Shown here: positions 35,189-42,235 of the stretch, piece after piece
Layout of the letters: each line of letters opens with the position of its first letter
How positions within the stretch are numbered: the stretch's first letter is position 1
Assembly: GCF_003382685.1 (NCBI RefSeq)
Contig: NZ_KZ859510.1
Span: forward strand, 1 to 47,688
Length of the DNA stretch: 47,688 nt
Source: Halorussus litoreus
GTDB taxonomy: Archaea > Halobacteriota > Halobacteria > Halobacteriales > Haladaptataceae
Reading direction: 5' to 3'
Position numbers and translations under genes: made by a program
Notes under the pieces: model-generated
Told to the model about the DNA's origin: nothing
Seen by the model: only the letters and a program-made list of their open reading frames with translations
Database searches by the model: none

Positions 35189-36210
35189 CTCACCGCCCCC
35201 GGGTGGAACTCGGTGCCGTGGCCGGTCCGCGCGGCCGTGATGGGGTCGCGGTTGTTCGCGTCCGCGACCGTCACCGAGGCCGCGCCGCCCTCCAGCGCCT
35301 CCACGGCGGCCATGACCTTCTTCGTCATGAACCCCTCCGCGGCGTCCTCGGCGGCGGCCAGTTCGGCTGGCGTCTCCACGGCGTCGACGAGCGTCGCCGA
35401 ATCGTCGGGGTCCTCGTAGAGGCCGGCCACGTCGGTCAACACGACCAGTTCGCCGCCGAGCGCGCCCGCGACCGCGGCGGCCGCGCGGTCGGCGTCGGCG
35501 TTGACGGGGGTGAACGCTCCGGCGGTTTCACCGCCACCGCCGCGGCCGGTCGAAGACGCGCCGCGCGTCTCCTCGCCCAGCATCGGGACCGTCACGACCG
35601 GGACGTAGCCCCCCGCGAGCAGGGTCGAGAGCAGGTCGGCGTTCACCGACTCGATCTTCCCGGAGTGGTCGCCGCGCCGGATCTTCTTCCGGCCGTCCTC
35701 GACGACCTTGACCGCGGACTTGCGCGGGCCGGTCAGGAGCTTGCCGTCCGCGCCCGACAGACCCACGGCGTTTACGCCCTGATTCTGGAGTCCGGCCACG
35801 AGGTCGGTGTTGAGCTTGCCCGGCAGCACCATCTCGAACGCCTCCATCGCGGTCTCGTCGGTGAACCGACCGACGACGCCGCCCGGCGTCTCGACGTACT
35901 CCGGTTCCTCTCCGAGGCGTTCGAGGGTGTCGTCTACTGCGGTCGAACCGCCGTGGACGACCACCACGTCCTCGCCGTTCGCGACCAGGTGGGCCACGTC
36001 CGCGAGCGCGCCCTCGGGGTCGACCGCGCGAGCGCCGCCGACCTTCACGACGACCGGCGGGTTCTCCTCTTGTGCATCACTGGCGACTCCGCCGTCGGTT
36101 CGGAGGCGGTCGTCGCCGAGGTCGTTGTCGATCAGCTTCGCGTGTGCCGATTCCAGTTCCGCCTTCGTGCCCGCGTCTCCGTTCGCGTCGAAATCTCCGT
36201 GCTCGGTCAT
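35185..36210 (-). CDS. argB: [ArgW]-glutamate kinase (LysZ/ArgB type)
   Basis: A 341-residue amino-acid kinase that phosphorylates the carrier-bound glutamate. Kinase motifs: VVVKVGGARA with the Lys (about 53-62), the VVVHGGSTAVDD glycine loop, and ADADRAAAAVAGAL near the ATP site. It is longer than usual. The first 50 residues are an acidic extension absent from typical LysZ, and a GASSTGRGGGG linker (about 214-224) sits just before the ATP-binding half. That linker region is encoded by two short DNA hairpins (35521-35535, 35555-35569). Overlaps argC and argD by 4 nt. Confidence 0.92.
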   Translation of the reverse strand: MTEHGDFDANGDAGTKAELESAHAKLIDNDLGDDRLRTDGGVASDAQEENPPVVVKVGGARAVDPEGALADVAHLVANGEDVVVVHGGSTAVDDTLERLGEEPEYVETPGGVVGRFTDETAMEAFEMVLPGKLNTDLVAGLQNQGVNAVGLSGADGKLLTGPRKSAVKVVEDGRKKIRRGDHSGKIESVNADLLSTLLAGGYVPVVTVPMLGEETRGASSTGRGGGGETAGAFTPVNADADRAAAAVAGALGGELVVLTDVAGLYEDPDDSATLVDAVETPAELAAAEDAAEGFMTKKVMAAVEALEGGAASVTVADANNRDPITAARTGHGTEFHPGAVR

Positions 36211-37298
36211 GGACTACCCACCGGGTGTAATCCCTGAAATTCGAGTCCCGCAGTCTCCTCGAAGCCGAGCGCGAGGTTGGCGGCGTGGACCGCCTGCCCG
36301 GCCGTTCCCTTCACCAGATTGTCGATGGCGCTGAACACCACGACGCGCTCGTTGCCGGGGTCGAGTTCGAATCCGACCTCGGCCATATTCGTCCCCGCGA
36401 CCGCCTTGGGCTCGGGATAGCGATACACGCCCGACCCGCCCGACTGGAGCCGGACGAACGGCTCGTCCTCGTAAGTTCCCCGGAAGGCTTTCCAGAGGTC
36501 GCCCTTCGAGACGGGCTGGTCGGGGAAGATATGGCAGGTCGCGGCCGCGCCGCGGACCATGTCGACCGCGTGGGCGGTGAACGACACCGAGCCGCCCAGT
36601 TCCTGTTCGATCTCGGCCTCGTGGCGGTGGCCGGTCGGTGCGTAGGGCCGCACGACGCCCGAGCGCTCGGGGTGGCTCCCGGCCTTGCTCGCGCCAGCAC
36701 CACCCTCCGAGGAGCCGACCTTCACGTCGGCGACGACGCGCTCGTCGCCGTCGCCACCCTCGCCGGACAGGATTCCGCTCTCGAACAGCGGATACAGCCC
36801 CAGGATCGTCGCGGTGGCGTTACAGCCGCCCGCCGCGATCAGGTCCGCGCCCGGTAGCTCCTCGCGGTGGAGTTCCGGCAGGGCGTAGACCGCCTCGTCG
36901 AGGTACTCGGGCGCGTCGTGGCCGTCGTACCACTCCTCGTACTGCGCTTCGGTGTTGAGCCGGAAGTCCGCGCTCAGGTCGACCACGGTGTCGGCGACCG
37001 CGTAGAACTCCTCGATCTGGCCCATCGAGAGGCCGTGGGGCGTCGCCGCGAACAGCACGTCCACCGAGTCGAGGTCGGCAGGTGAGGTAAATCGCAGGTC
37101 GGTCCCGCGGAGAGTGGGATGGACCGAGCCGACCGACTTGCCGGCGTATTCGCGGCTGGTCGCGCCCGCGAGGTCGAAATTAGGGTGTCCTGCGAGCAAA
37201 CGCAGGAGTTCGCCGCCCGCGAAGCCCGACCCGCCGACCACGGTGGCGGTGAGGGTGTCGGCGTCGGCGTCGCTCGTCGATTCTGTCTTCGCGGCCAT
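36207..37298 (-). CDS. argC: [ArgW]-glutamate-5-phosphate reductase (LysY/ArgC type)
   Basis: A 363-residue NADPH-dependent reductase that makes carrier-bound glutamate semialdehyde. The Rossmann start is VVGGSGFAGGELLRLL (about 20-35), the catalytic Cys is in AAGGCNATATI, and the LysY-type HPERSGVVRPY and GHRHEAEIEQEL segments follow, the latter with the active-site His. The first 17 residues are a polar acidic extension. Its start codon overlaps the argX stop by 1 nt and its stop overlaps the argB start by 4 nt. Assignment to arginine rather than lysine comes from the gene neighbourhood. Confidence 0.94.
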   Translation of the reverse strand: MAAKTESTSDADADTLTATVVGGSGFAGGELLRLLAGHPNFDLAGATSREYAGKSVGSVHPTLRGTDLRFTSPADLDSVDVLFAATPHGLSMGQIEEFYAVADTVVDLSADFRLNTEAQYEEWYDGHDAPEYLDEAVYALPELHREELPGADLIAAGGCNATATILGLYPLFESGILSGEGGDGDERVVADVKVGSSEGGAGASKAGSHPERSGVVRPYAPTGHRHEAEIEQELGGSVSFTAHAVDMVRGAAATCHIFPDQPVSKGDLWKAFRGTYEDEPFVRLQSGGSGVYRYPEPKAVAGTNMAEVGFELDPGNERVVVFSAIDNLVKGTAGQAVHAANLALGFEETAGLEFQGLHPVGSP

Positions 37299-38218
37299 CA
37301 GGCGACCACCTCCTGTTTTACGCCGTCCGCAGCTTTCGCTTCGAGCCAGTCGACGACTTCGGCGGGCACGTCCACGTCGGTCGCCTCGTTCAGCGCCTTG
37401 AACTCGACCGTGTGGTTGACCTCGTGGACGGTGTAGCCGGTCGCGTCCTGCGGCGTATCGCCGCTCGACGTTTCCGAGGCGCTTCGCGCCTCGCTCTCCA
37501 TCAGGTCGATGCCGAGCAGGCCGCCGCCGACCGCGTCGCTGGCCTGCTGGACCAGCTTCTCGGCTTCCGCGTCGAGTTCGAACTCAGCGGTCTCGGCACC
37601 CTTCGCGGCGTTCGTGAGCCAGTGGTCCGACGACCGGACCATCGCCGCGATGGGTTCGCCGTCCGTGGCGACCACGCGGATGTCCCTGCCGGGCTTGTCC
37701 ACGAACTCCTGAACGTAGAACACCTTGTGCTCGTAGTGGCCGAGGGTGGCCTTGTGCTCCAGGATCGCCTCGGCGGCGCTCCGGGAGTCGATCTTCGCCA
37801 TCAGGCGACCCCACGACCCGACCACGGGCTTGAGCACGCAGGGGTAGCCGAAGTTCTCGATGCTCTCCATCGCCGACTCCTTCGTGAACGACACCTCGGT
37901 CGCGGGCGTGGGAACGCCCGCACCCGCGAGCGCGAGGCTGTTCTGGACCTTGTCGGCGCAGATCTGGGCGGTCTCTGGTGAGTTGACGACCGGGATCCCG
38001 TACGCCTCGCAAAAGCGCGTGGCGTAGATGCTCCGGCTCGTTGCCAGACACCGGTCGACCACGAGATCCAGTTCCGCGAACACCTCGGGCGCTTCGGTCA
38101 GCCCGAACTGCTGGTCGCGCACGTCGATCTTCACCACGTCGTGGCCGCGCTCGCGGAGCTCCGACAGCAGGAGCTTCTCGTCCTTCCGGATCCGGGAGTA
38201 GAGTAATCCAATCTGCAA
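37298..38218 (-). CDS. argX: Glutamate-[ArgW] ligase (ArgX/LysX)
   Basis: A 306-residue ATP-grasp/RimK-like ligase that attaches glutamate to the C-terminal Glu of ArgW, the entry step of carrier-bound arginine synthesis. Typical segments are IGLLYSRIRKDEKLL at the N-terminus, YPCVLKPVVGSWGRLM for ATP binding and VHEVNHTVEFK with metal ligands. It starts with TTG one nucleotide after the argW stop, which suggests strict coupling to argW. A low-complexity linker (MESEARSASETSSGD, about 239-253) is encoded around a perfect GAGGCGC-TTC-GCGCCTC DNA hairpin (37476-37492), probably an insertion. Confidence 0.93.
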   Translation of the reverse strand: MQIGLLYSRIRKDEKLLLSELRERGHDVVKIDVRDQQFGLTEAPEVFAELDLVVDRCLATSRSIYATRFCEAYGIPVVNSPETAQICADKVQNSLALAGAGVPTPATEVSFTKESAMESIENFGYPCVLKPVVGSWGRLMAKIDSRSAAEAILEHKATLGHYEHKVFYVQEFVDKPGRDIRVVATDGEPIAAMVRSSDHWLTNAAKGAETAEFELDAEAEKLVQQASDAVGGGLLGIDLMESEARSASETSSGDTPQDATGYTVHEVNHTVEFKALNEATDVDVPAEVVDWLEAKAADGVKQEVVA

Positions 38219-38219
38219 G

Positions 38220-38384
38220 TTACTCCCCCCAGTCCTCTTCGAGCTCCGGGGCTCGATCGAGGACTGGCGGGGTCTGCTCGACGAGTTCGAGTTCCGCGCC
38301 GCAGGTCGTACAGTCGACGATCTCTCCTACCTCGCTGTCCTCGTGCAGGGTTACCTCCGCCCCGCACTCGACGCATTCTGTCAT
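38220..38384 (-). CDS. argW: Amino-group carrier protein ArgW (LysW)
   Basis: A 54-residue acidic carrier. The N-terminal half is a zinc ribbon with MTECVECG and CTTCG knuckles; the C-terminus is EDWGE, the signature of LysW/ArgW, whose last Glu is the attachment point for the glutamate that becomes ornithine. Each intermediate of the pathway is carried on it, which protects the alpha-amino group and offers an acidic surface to the enzymes. A strong Shine-Dalgarno GGAGGAG (38390-38396) lies 5 nt before the ATG, unlike most genes here, which look leaderless. It is the first gene of argWXCBDEF. Confidence 0.96.
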   Translation of the reverse strand: MTECVECGAEVTLHEDSEVGEIVDCTTCGAELELVEQTPPVLDRAPELEEDWGE

Positions 38385-38428
38385 AGCAACTCCTCCTATT
38401 CCGCTGTTACACTTAAACCCATCGAATT

Positions 38429-38444
38429 TGTAAAACAGGTTACA
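38429..38444. promoter_or_regulatory. Inverted repeat upstream of argW, possible operator
   Basis: TGTAA-AACAGG-TTACA: perfect 5-bp arms with a 6-bp spacer, 45-60 bp before the argW start. It overlaps a minus-strand TATA-like TTTTACAAAT (38427-38436), so a bound repressor could block a promoter here. The regulator is unknown. Confidence 0.35.
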
Positions 38445-38448
38445 TTAG

Positions 38449-38470
38449 AAAAAGGCGGCTCTAAAGCCGC
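38449..38470 (-). terminator. Hairpin with U-tract between argH and argW
   Basis: On the minus strand GCGGCT-TTAG-AGCCGC forms a perfect 6-bp stem, followed by C and five U. It lies 85 nt downstream of the argH stop and 65 nt before argW. It could end the argGH transcript or act as an attenuator in an argW leader. Confidence 0.6.
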
Positions 38471-38493
38471 GAGAGTGCAAAATCCGCCCCAAA

Positions 38494-38526
38494 CGAAGTC
38501 TGACTTCGGACTTCGATAGTATTTAA
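38494..38526 (-). promoter_or_regulatory. Upstream TATA box with overlapping inverted repeat, argH-argW spacer
   Basis: Minus-strand CTTAAATA (38520-38527) resembles a TATA box, giving a start near 38496. Between the box and that start lies CGAAGTC-TGACTTCG-GACTTCG on the plus strand (38494-38515). Its outer 7-bp arms are perfect and GACTTCG occurs twice. An operator over the start site is one reading. A second GC hairpin (GGTCCC-GAAG-GGGACC, 38530-38545) lies just after the argH stop. Confidence 0.4.
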
Positions 38527-38554
38527 GCTGGTCCCGAAGGGGACCGGCGGTCGC

Positions 38555-40066
38555 TCAGGCATACTGACTCACCTCCTCGTGCAGTCGGTCGCGGGCCGCG
38601 GCCAGCGACTCGCGCCGGTCGCCCAGCGCGCGCTCGTCGGCCGCGATCCCGTCCTGGGCCGCCGCGAGCCCCGCCGCCACGGCGTCCGGCGCGGGCCCGC
38701 CGGTCGAGTCGCGCGCCGCCACGCTCTCGACGGGGTCGAGCGCGGCCTCGACCGCTTCGCGTTCGACGTACGACGAGAGCGAGTCGCCGAGCACGTCCTC
38801 GGCGGCGGCGTCGAGCGCCGCGTAATCGGCTCCCGATTCCGAAGCCTTCGCGACCATCTCGTGGGCCTTCCGGAAGGGAAGGCCAGCCATCGCGAGCAGG
38901 TCGGCGACCCCGGTCGCGGTCGAGAACCCCTCGCCAGCCGCCTCGGCGAGCGCCTCCTCGTCCCACGTCGCGGTCGCCGCCGCGCCGGCGGCGACCGCGA
39001 CCGCCTCGGTCACGTCGTCGACCGTCTCCCACGCGTGGGGCGTCGCCTTCTGGAGGTCGCGGTTGTACGCCCGCGGCAGGCCCTTCAGTGTCGTGAGCAG
39101 GCCGTTCAGCCCCGCCGCGGCGTCTCCGGCGGTCGCCCGCACGAGTTCGAGCGTGTCGGGGTTCTTCTTCTGAGGCATGATCGAGGAGGTCGAGGAGTAG
39201 TCGTCCGACAACTCTGCGAGCCCCTTGTTCGAGAACACCACGAGATCCTCGGCGAACCCCGACACCGTCGCGGCGAGATTCGCGAGCGCGGCCACGACCT
39301 CCACGAGGAAGTCCCGTGTCGAGACCGCGTCCATCGAGTTGGAGACGACGCCGTCGCTACGCTTCGCTTGCGACGAGGTCACACTCGCTTCGCTCGCGTG
39401 ACCGCCGTCGAACCCGAGCAGGTCGGCGGTGCGCTCCCGATCCACGTCGAACGGCGTGCCGGCGAACGCGGCCGCGCCGAGCGGCGACCGGTTGACGCGC
39501 TCGTAGGCGTCGAACAGCCGGGCGGTGTCGCGCGCGACCGCCTGCTCGTACGAGAGCAGGTAGTGGCCCACGGTCGTGGGCTGGGCGGGCTGGAGGTGCG
39601 TGTAGCCGGGCATCACGATCTCGGCGTGCGCCTCGGCGGCTTCCGCGAGCGCCTCGCGGAGCGCGACGGTCGCCTCCACCGCGTCCAGCACGTCCTCGCG
39701 CAGGCGGTGCCGGATGCAGGTCGCCACCTCGTCGTTGCGCGAGCGAGCGGTGTGCATCTTCCCGCCCACGTCGCCCGCGCGGTCGACTACCGCGGTCTCG
39801 ATGGCGGCGTGCACGTCCTCGCCGTCGGGCAGGGCCGAGAACCCGTCCGCTTCGACCGCGTCGAGCGCGTCGAGGATGGCGGCGGCCTCGTCGTCGCCGA
39901 CGATCCCCTGCTCGGCCAGCATCACGACGTGCGCGCGGTCGACCGCGAGGTCTGCTGCGAAGATGCGCTCGTCGGCCGCGAGGCTGGAGAGGAACCCGCG
40001 TGCGGGGCCGCCGCTGAAGCGGTCGCGGCGCACCACGTCGGACGCGCTCTCGGGTTCCTCGCTCAC
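38555..40066 (-). CDS. argH: Argininosuccinate lyase
   Basis: A 503-residue fumarase/aspartase-superfamily enzyme that splits argininosuccinate into arginine and fumarate. The family signature is SSIMPQKKNPD, and the catalytic-His region is VMPGYTHLQPAQP. The start is GTG 40066, 3 nt after the argG stop, so the two genes form one unit. A Ser/Lys-rich stretch (HASEASVTSSQAKRSDGV, about 219-236) interrupts the middle and is encoded by a TTCGCT-rich, partly palindromic segment (39353-39402); it looks like a tolerated insertion. The C-terminal domain is Ala-rich and acidic. Confidence 0.95.
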   Translation of the reverse strand: MSEEPESASDVVRRDRFSGGPARGFLSSLAADERIFAADLAVDRAHVVMLAEQGIVGDDEAAAILDALDAVEADGFSALPDGEDVHAAIETAVVDRAGDVGGKMHTARSRNDEVATCIRHRLREDVLDAVEATVALREALAEAAEAHAEIVMPGYTHLQPAQPTTVGHYLLSYEQAVARDTARLFDAYERVNRSPLGAAAFAGTPFDVDRERTADLLGFDGGHASEASVTSSQAKRSDGVVSNSMDAVSTRDFLVEVVAALANLAATVSGFAEDLVVFSNKGLAELSDDYSSTSSIMPQKKNPDTLELVRATAGDAAAGLNGLLTTLKGLPRAYNRDLQKATPHAWETVDDVTEAVAVAAGAAATATWDEEALAEAAGEGFSTATGVADLLAMAGLPFRKAHEMVAKASESGADYAALDAAAEDVLGDSLSSYVEREAVEAALDPVESVAARDSTGGPAPDAVAAGLAAAQDGIAADERALGDRRESLAAARDRLHEEVSQYA

Positions 40067-40069
40067 GAA

Positions 40070-41323
40070 TTACTCCTCACCGTTGCCGTCGGCGAGCAGT
40101 TCCTCCTTCTTCGCCTCGGCGTCCTTCGCGACCGAATTGGCGAGCCGCGACTGGAAGCCGTGGTACTTGGCGACGCCGGTCGCGTCGGACTGGGCGATAC
40201 CGTCGACCGACTCGGTGTTGAACGAGGCGGCCGACTCGGAGTACACCGCGTAGTCGCTCTCGCGGGCGACCGGCCGGGCCTGCCCGCCCTCGAACTTGAC
40301 GGTGACTGTGCCGGTGACCTTCTTTTGGGTGGCCTCGACGAACCCGTCGAGGGCGTCCACGAGCGGGGCCGACAGCAGTCCTTCGTAGGCCTTCTCGGCC
40401 CACTGCTGGTCGACCTGCTTCTTGAAGTCGCGCTCCTCCTTCGTGAGAACCAGCCCTTCGAGCGCTTCGTGGGCATTCAGGAGAGTGGTCGCGGCGGGGT
40501 GCTCGTAGTTCTCGCGCACCTTCAGGCCGAGCATGCGGTCTTCCATCATGTCGGTGCGGCCGACCCCGTAGCTCCCCGCGAGGTCGTTGAGGTACTCGAT
40601 GAGCTGGACGGCGGGCAGTTCCTCGCCGTCGACCGCGACGGGGTCGCCGTCCTCGAAGGTGATCTCGATGGTCTCGAACGCGCCGTCCTCGGGCGCGTTC
40701 TCGCCGGGCGCGTCGGTCCACTCGTAGATGTCCTCCGGCGGGACGTAGCCCGGGTCTTCGAGGTCCGCGCCCTCGACCGACCGGCTCCAGAGGTTGGTGT
40801 CGATGCTCCAGTCGCCCTCGTTGCCGCCCTCGACGGGGAGGTCTTTCTTCGCGGCGTACTCCATCTCCCACTCGCGGGTCAGCCCGAGTTCGCGGACGGG
40901 CGCGATGACTTCGAGGTCGGACTCGCGCCACACCGCCTCGAAGCGGAGCTGGTCGTTCCCTTTGCCGGTGCAGCCGTGCGCGATGGCGTCGCAGCCCTGC
41001 TCTTTGGCCACGTCGAGGATGGCCTCGGCGATGACCGGGCGCGCGAGGGCGGTGCCGAGCGGGTAGCCCTGATACGTCGCGTTGGCGGTCACCGAGTCGA
41101 GGCACTGCTCTGCGAACTCGGCCTTGGCGTCGATCACGTAGTGGTCGAGATCGAGCGCCTCGGCGGTCTCCTCGGCCTCGTCGAACTCCTCGGCCGGCTG
41201 GCCGACGTCGACGGTGACGCCGATTACCTCGTCGTGGTCGTACTCCTCTTCGAGCAGCGGGACGCAAACTGTGGTGTCGAGCCCGCCGGAGAAGGCGAGC
41301 GCGACTTTCGATTGTGCTGTCAT
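40070..41323 (-). CDS. argG: Argininosuccinate synthase
   Basis: A 417-residue ligase that condenses citrulline and aspartate with ATP. The N-terminal PP-loop is VALAFSGGLDTTV (about 7-19), and later GCTGKGNDQLRFE and VGRTDMMEDRMLGLKVRE are family segments. ATG 41323 gives the expected N-terminus. No TATA box lies at the leaderless distance. The best promoter (CGAAA then TTTAAA, 41565-41578) is about 220 nt upstream and would place a long leader containing a 31-codon ORF in front of argG. Confidence 0.96.
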   Translation of the reverse strand: MTAQSKVALAFSGGLDTTVCVPLLEEEYDHDEVIGVTVDVGQPAEEFDEAEETAEALDLDHYVIDAKAEFAEQCLDSVTANATYQGYPLGTALARPVIAEAILDVAKEQGCDAIAHGCTGKGNDQLRFEAVWRESDLEVIAPVRELGLTREWEMEYAAKKDLPVEGGNEGDWSIDTNLWSRSVEGADLEDPGYVPPEDIYEWTDAPGENAPEDGAFETIEITFEDGDPVAVDGEELPAVQLIEYLNDLAGSYGVGRTDMMEDRMLGLKVRENYEHPAATTLLNAHEALEGLVLTKEERDFKKQVDQQWAEKAYEGLLSAPLVDALDGFVEATQKKVTGTVTVKFEGGQARPVARESDYAVYSESAASFNTESVDGIAQSDATGVAKYHGFQSRLANSVAKDAEAKKEELLADGNGEE

Positions 41324-41384
41324 TGTGATGTGTTGGGTGGTTGTCGTCGGGTGTCGTGTGGTGTCGTCAGACGTGGTTATCGAA

Positions 41385-41398
41385 CGATACGGGTATCG
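41385..41398. promoter_or_regulatory. Inverted repeat in the argG leader
   Basis: CGATAC-GG-GTATCG has perfect 6-bp arms and lies 62-75 bp before the argG ATG, between the leader ORF stop and argG. It could be an operator, since a weak minus-strand GATAACC flanks it, or a short RNA stem. Confidence 0.35.
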
Positions 41399-41443
41399 TC
41401 AGCGGGAAACTCGACGGTGTCGAAGGAGTAGGTGGTAGTGGGG

Positions 41444-41539
41444 CTAGGGACGCCCCGGTCGTCGTCGCGGCACGAGAACGAGCGCGGACCCACGGCTCCC
41501 GGCGACCGCGAACGTGCCGGAACCGCGAGTCCCTGTCAT
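41444..41539 (-). CDS. Possible Arg-rich leader peptide upstream of argG
   Basis: A 31-codon ATG-to-TAG frame. The ATG is 28 bp from the centre of a strong BRE/TATA promoter, exactly the leaderless spacing, so a transcript would begin on this ORF. Six of 31 residues are Arg, including three successive CGA codons shortly before the stop (the peptide ends PRRRPGRP). It ends 120 nt before argG, with an inverted repeat between. This is the layout of an attenuation leader, but no classical terminator with a U-tract follows. Too short for comparison by eye, and it may be chance in GC-rich DNA. Confidence 0.4.
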   Translation of the reverse strand: MTGTRGSGTFAVAGSRGSALVLVPRRRPGRP

Positions 41540-41564
41540 CACCTCTACCTTCTGCCCCCACGGA

Positions 41565-41578
41565 TTTAAACTCTTTCG
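41565..41578 (-). promoter_or_regulatory. BRE/TATA promoter upstream of argG
   Basis: On the minus strand CGAAAGAGTTTAAA joins a BRE (CGAAA, 41574-41578) to a TATA box (TTTAAA, 41565-41570). It predicts a transcript start near 41540. Confidence 0.65.
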
Positions 41579-41722
41579 GGATGGCAACGTTTGCGGCCGA
41601 GGATGTGACACCTAATACCGTTTTAGGTTTCGTTTCGCTACTATCGTTCTCTTTCGGTGGGATGACTGTTGGCTGTACCTCTCTGTGGCTGTGAACTTCT
41701 TCTATCTGAAAGGATCTGGAGG

Positions 41723-41755
41723 GGTTGTGGAGAGGTTGTGGAGAGGTTGTGGAGA
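41723..41755. repeat. Three 11-bp tandem repeats
   Basis: GGTTGTGGAGA occurs three times head to tail without mismatch, followed by related GGTTGCGGGGG sequence. No coding frame is supported. Confidence 0.8.
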
Positions 41756-41850
41756 GAGTTTGGTGGTTGCGGGGGTGCGGTTGCGGTAACTCATTTGCTC
41801 AAGCAGAAGCTAGCTCCGTACTGTACTTCGTGTCTGTCTTTGAGAGGGTT

Positions 41851-42093
41851 GAGCTAGCTACTGCTTGAGCCTCGGAGACACCGCACAGCACCGCAACCGC
41901 GACCGCACAGCACCGTAACCGCGACCGCACAGCACTGCAACCCTGACCGCACGGCACCGCAACCGCGACCGCGGGCCTCAACACCTCCCCAACCGCTTGC
42001 GCTCCTCGGCCTTCGCGATGCTCCGGCCTGCGGTGCTCGTCCCTCGCACGCTAGGACGCGGCGCGTTCCCGCGCCGCGCCCAAACGCGCGCCG
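41851..42093 (+). repeat. Dispersed repeat family, copy 3 (longest)
   Basis: Runs AGCTAGCTACTGCTTGAGCC, four 22-bp tandem units (41881-41968), CCTCAACACCTCCCCAACC, a TCGGCC block, TCGTCCCTCGCACGCTAGG, a GC hairpin with 9-bp perfect arms (42057-42065 and 42070-42078), and ends near AACGCGCGCC. The same ordered blocks occur at 4318-4470 and inverted at 11533-11705. Together with the argG leader and the 11-bp repeats it fills the 912-bp gap between argG and the LigT-like gene. Confidence 0.7.
41881..41968 (+). repeat. Four 22-bp tandem repeats
   Basis: Units at 41881-41902, 41903-41924, 41925-41946 and 41947-41968 follow CCGCACAGCACCGCAACCGC plus GA. Unit 2 has one change, unit 3 three, unit 4 one. 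There are no spacers, so this is not a CRISPR array. The related copies at about 4.3 kb and 11.6 kb have about one unit each. Confidence 0.85.
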
Positions 42094-42235
42094 GACGGTC
42101 TGTGAAAATTAGCGTACGCTCGGGAGATATGCGACCAGCGTCTGCGGAGCGGTTGTTCGATCCTCGAACTTATCGCCCGGTGCACAGTCCCACCGAGCCG
42201 GCGCGCCGTCCGAACCGTCATCCTCTTGTATCGCC

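Noticed and set aside
38220-41323. Lysine rather than arginine pathway for the LysW-type genes
   Set aside because: The cluster contains argF, argG and argH and no homocitrate or aminoadipate genes, so ornithine/arginine synthesis is the simpler reading, although dual use cannot be excluded.
38579-41431. A 950-residue open frame antisense to argH and argG
   Set aside because: It is an antisense shadow of two well-defined enzymes, with repetitive R/V/L/E composition and no motif.
41341-41694. 117-codon plus-strand frame upstream of argG
   Set aside because: Non-acidic composition, no promoter at its start and covers the minus-strand promoter region.
41881-41968. Possible CRISPR array
   Set aside because: The 22-bp units are directly adjacent with no spacers, and no cas genes are present.
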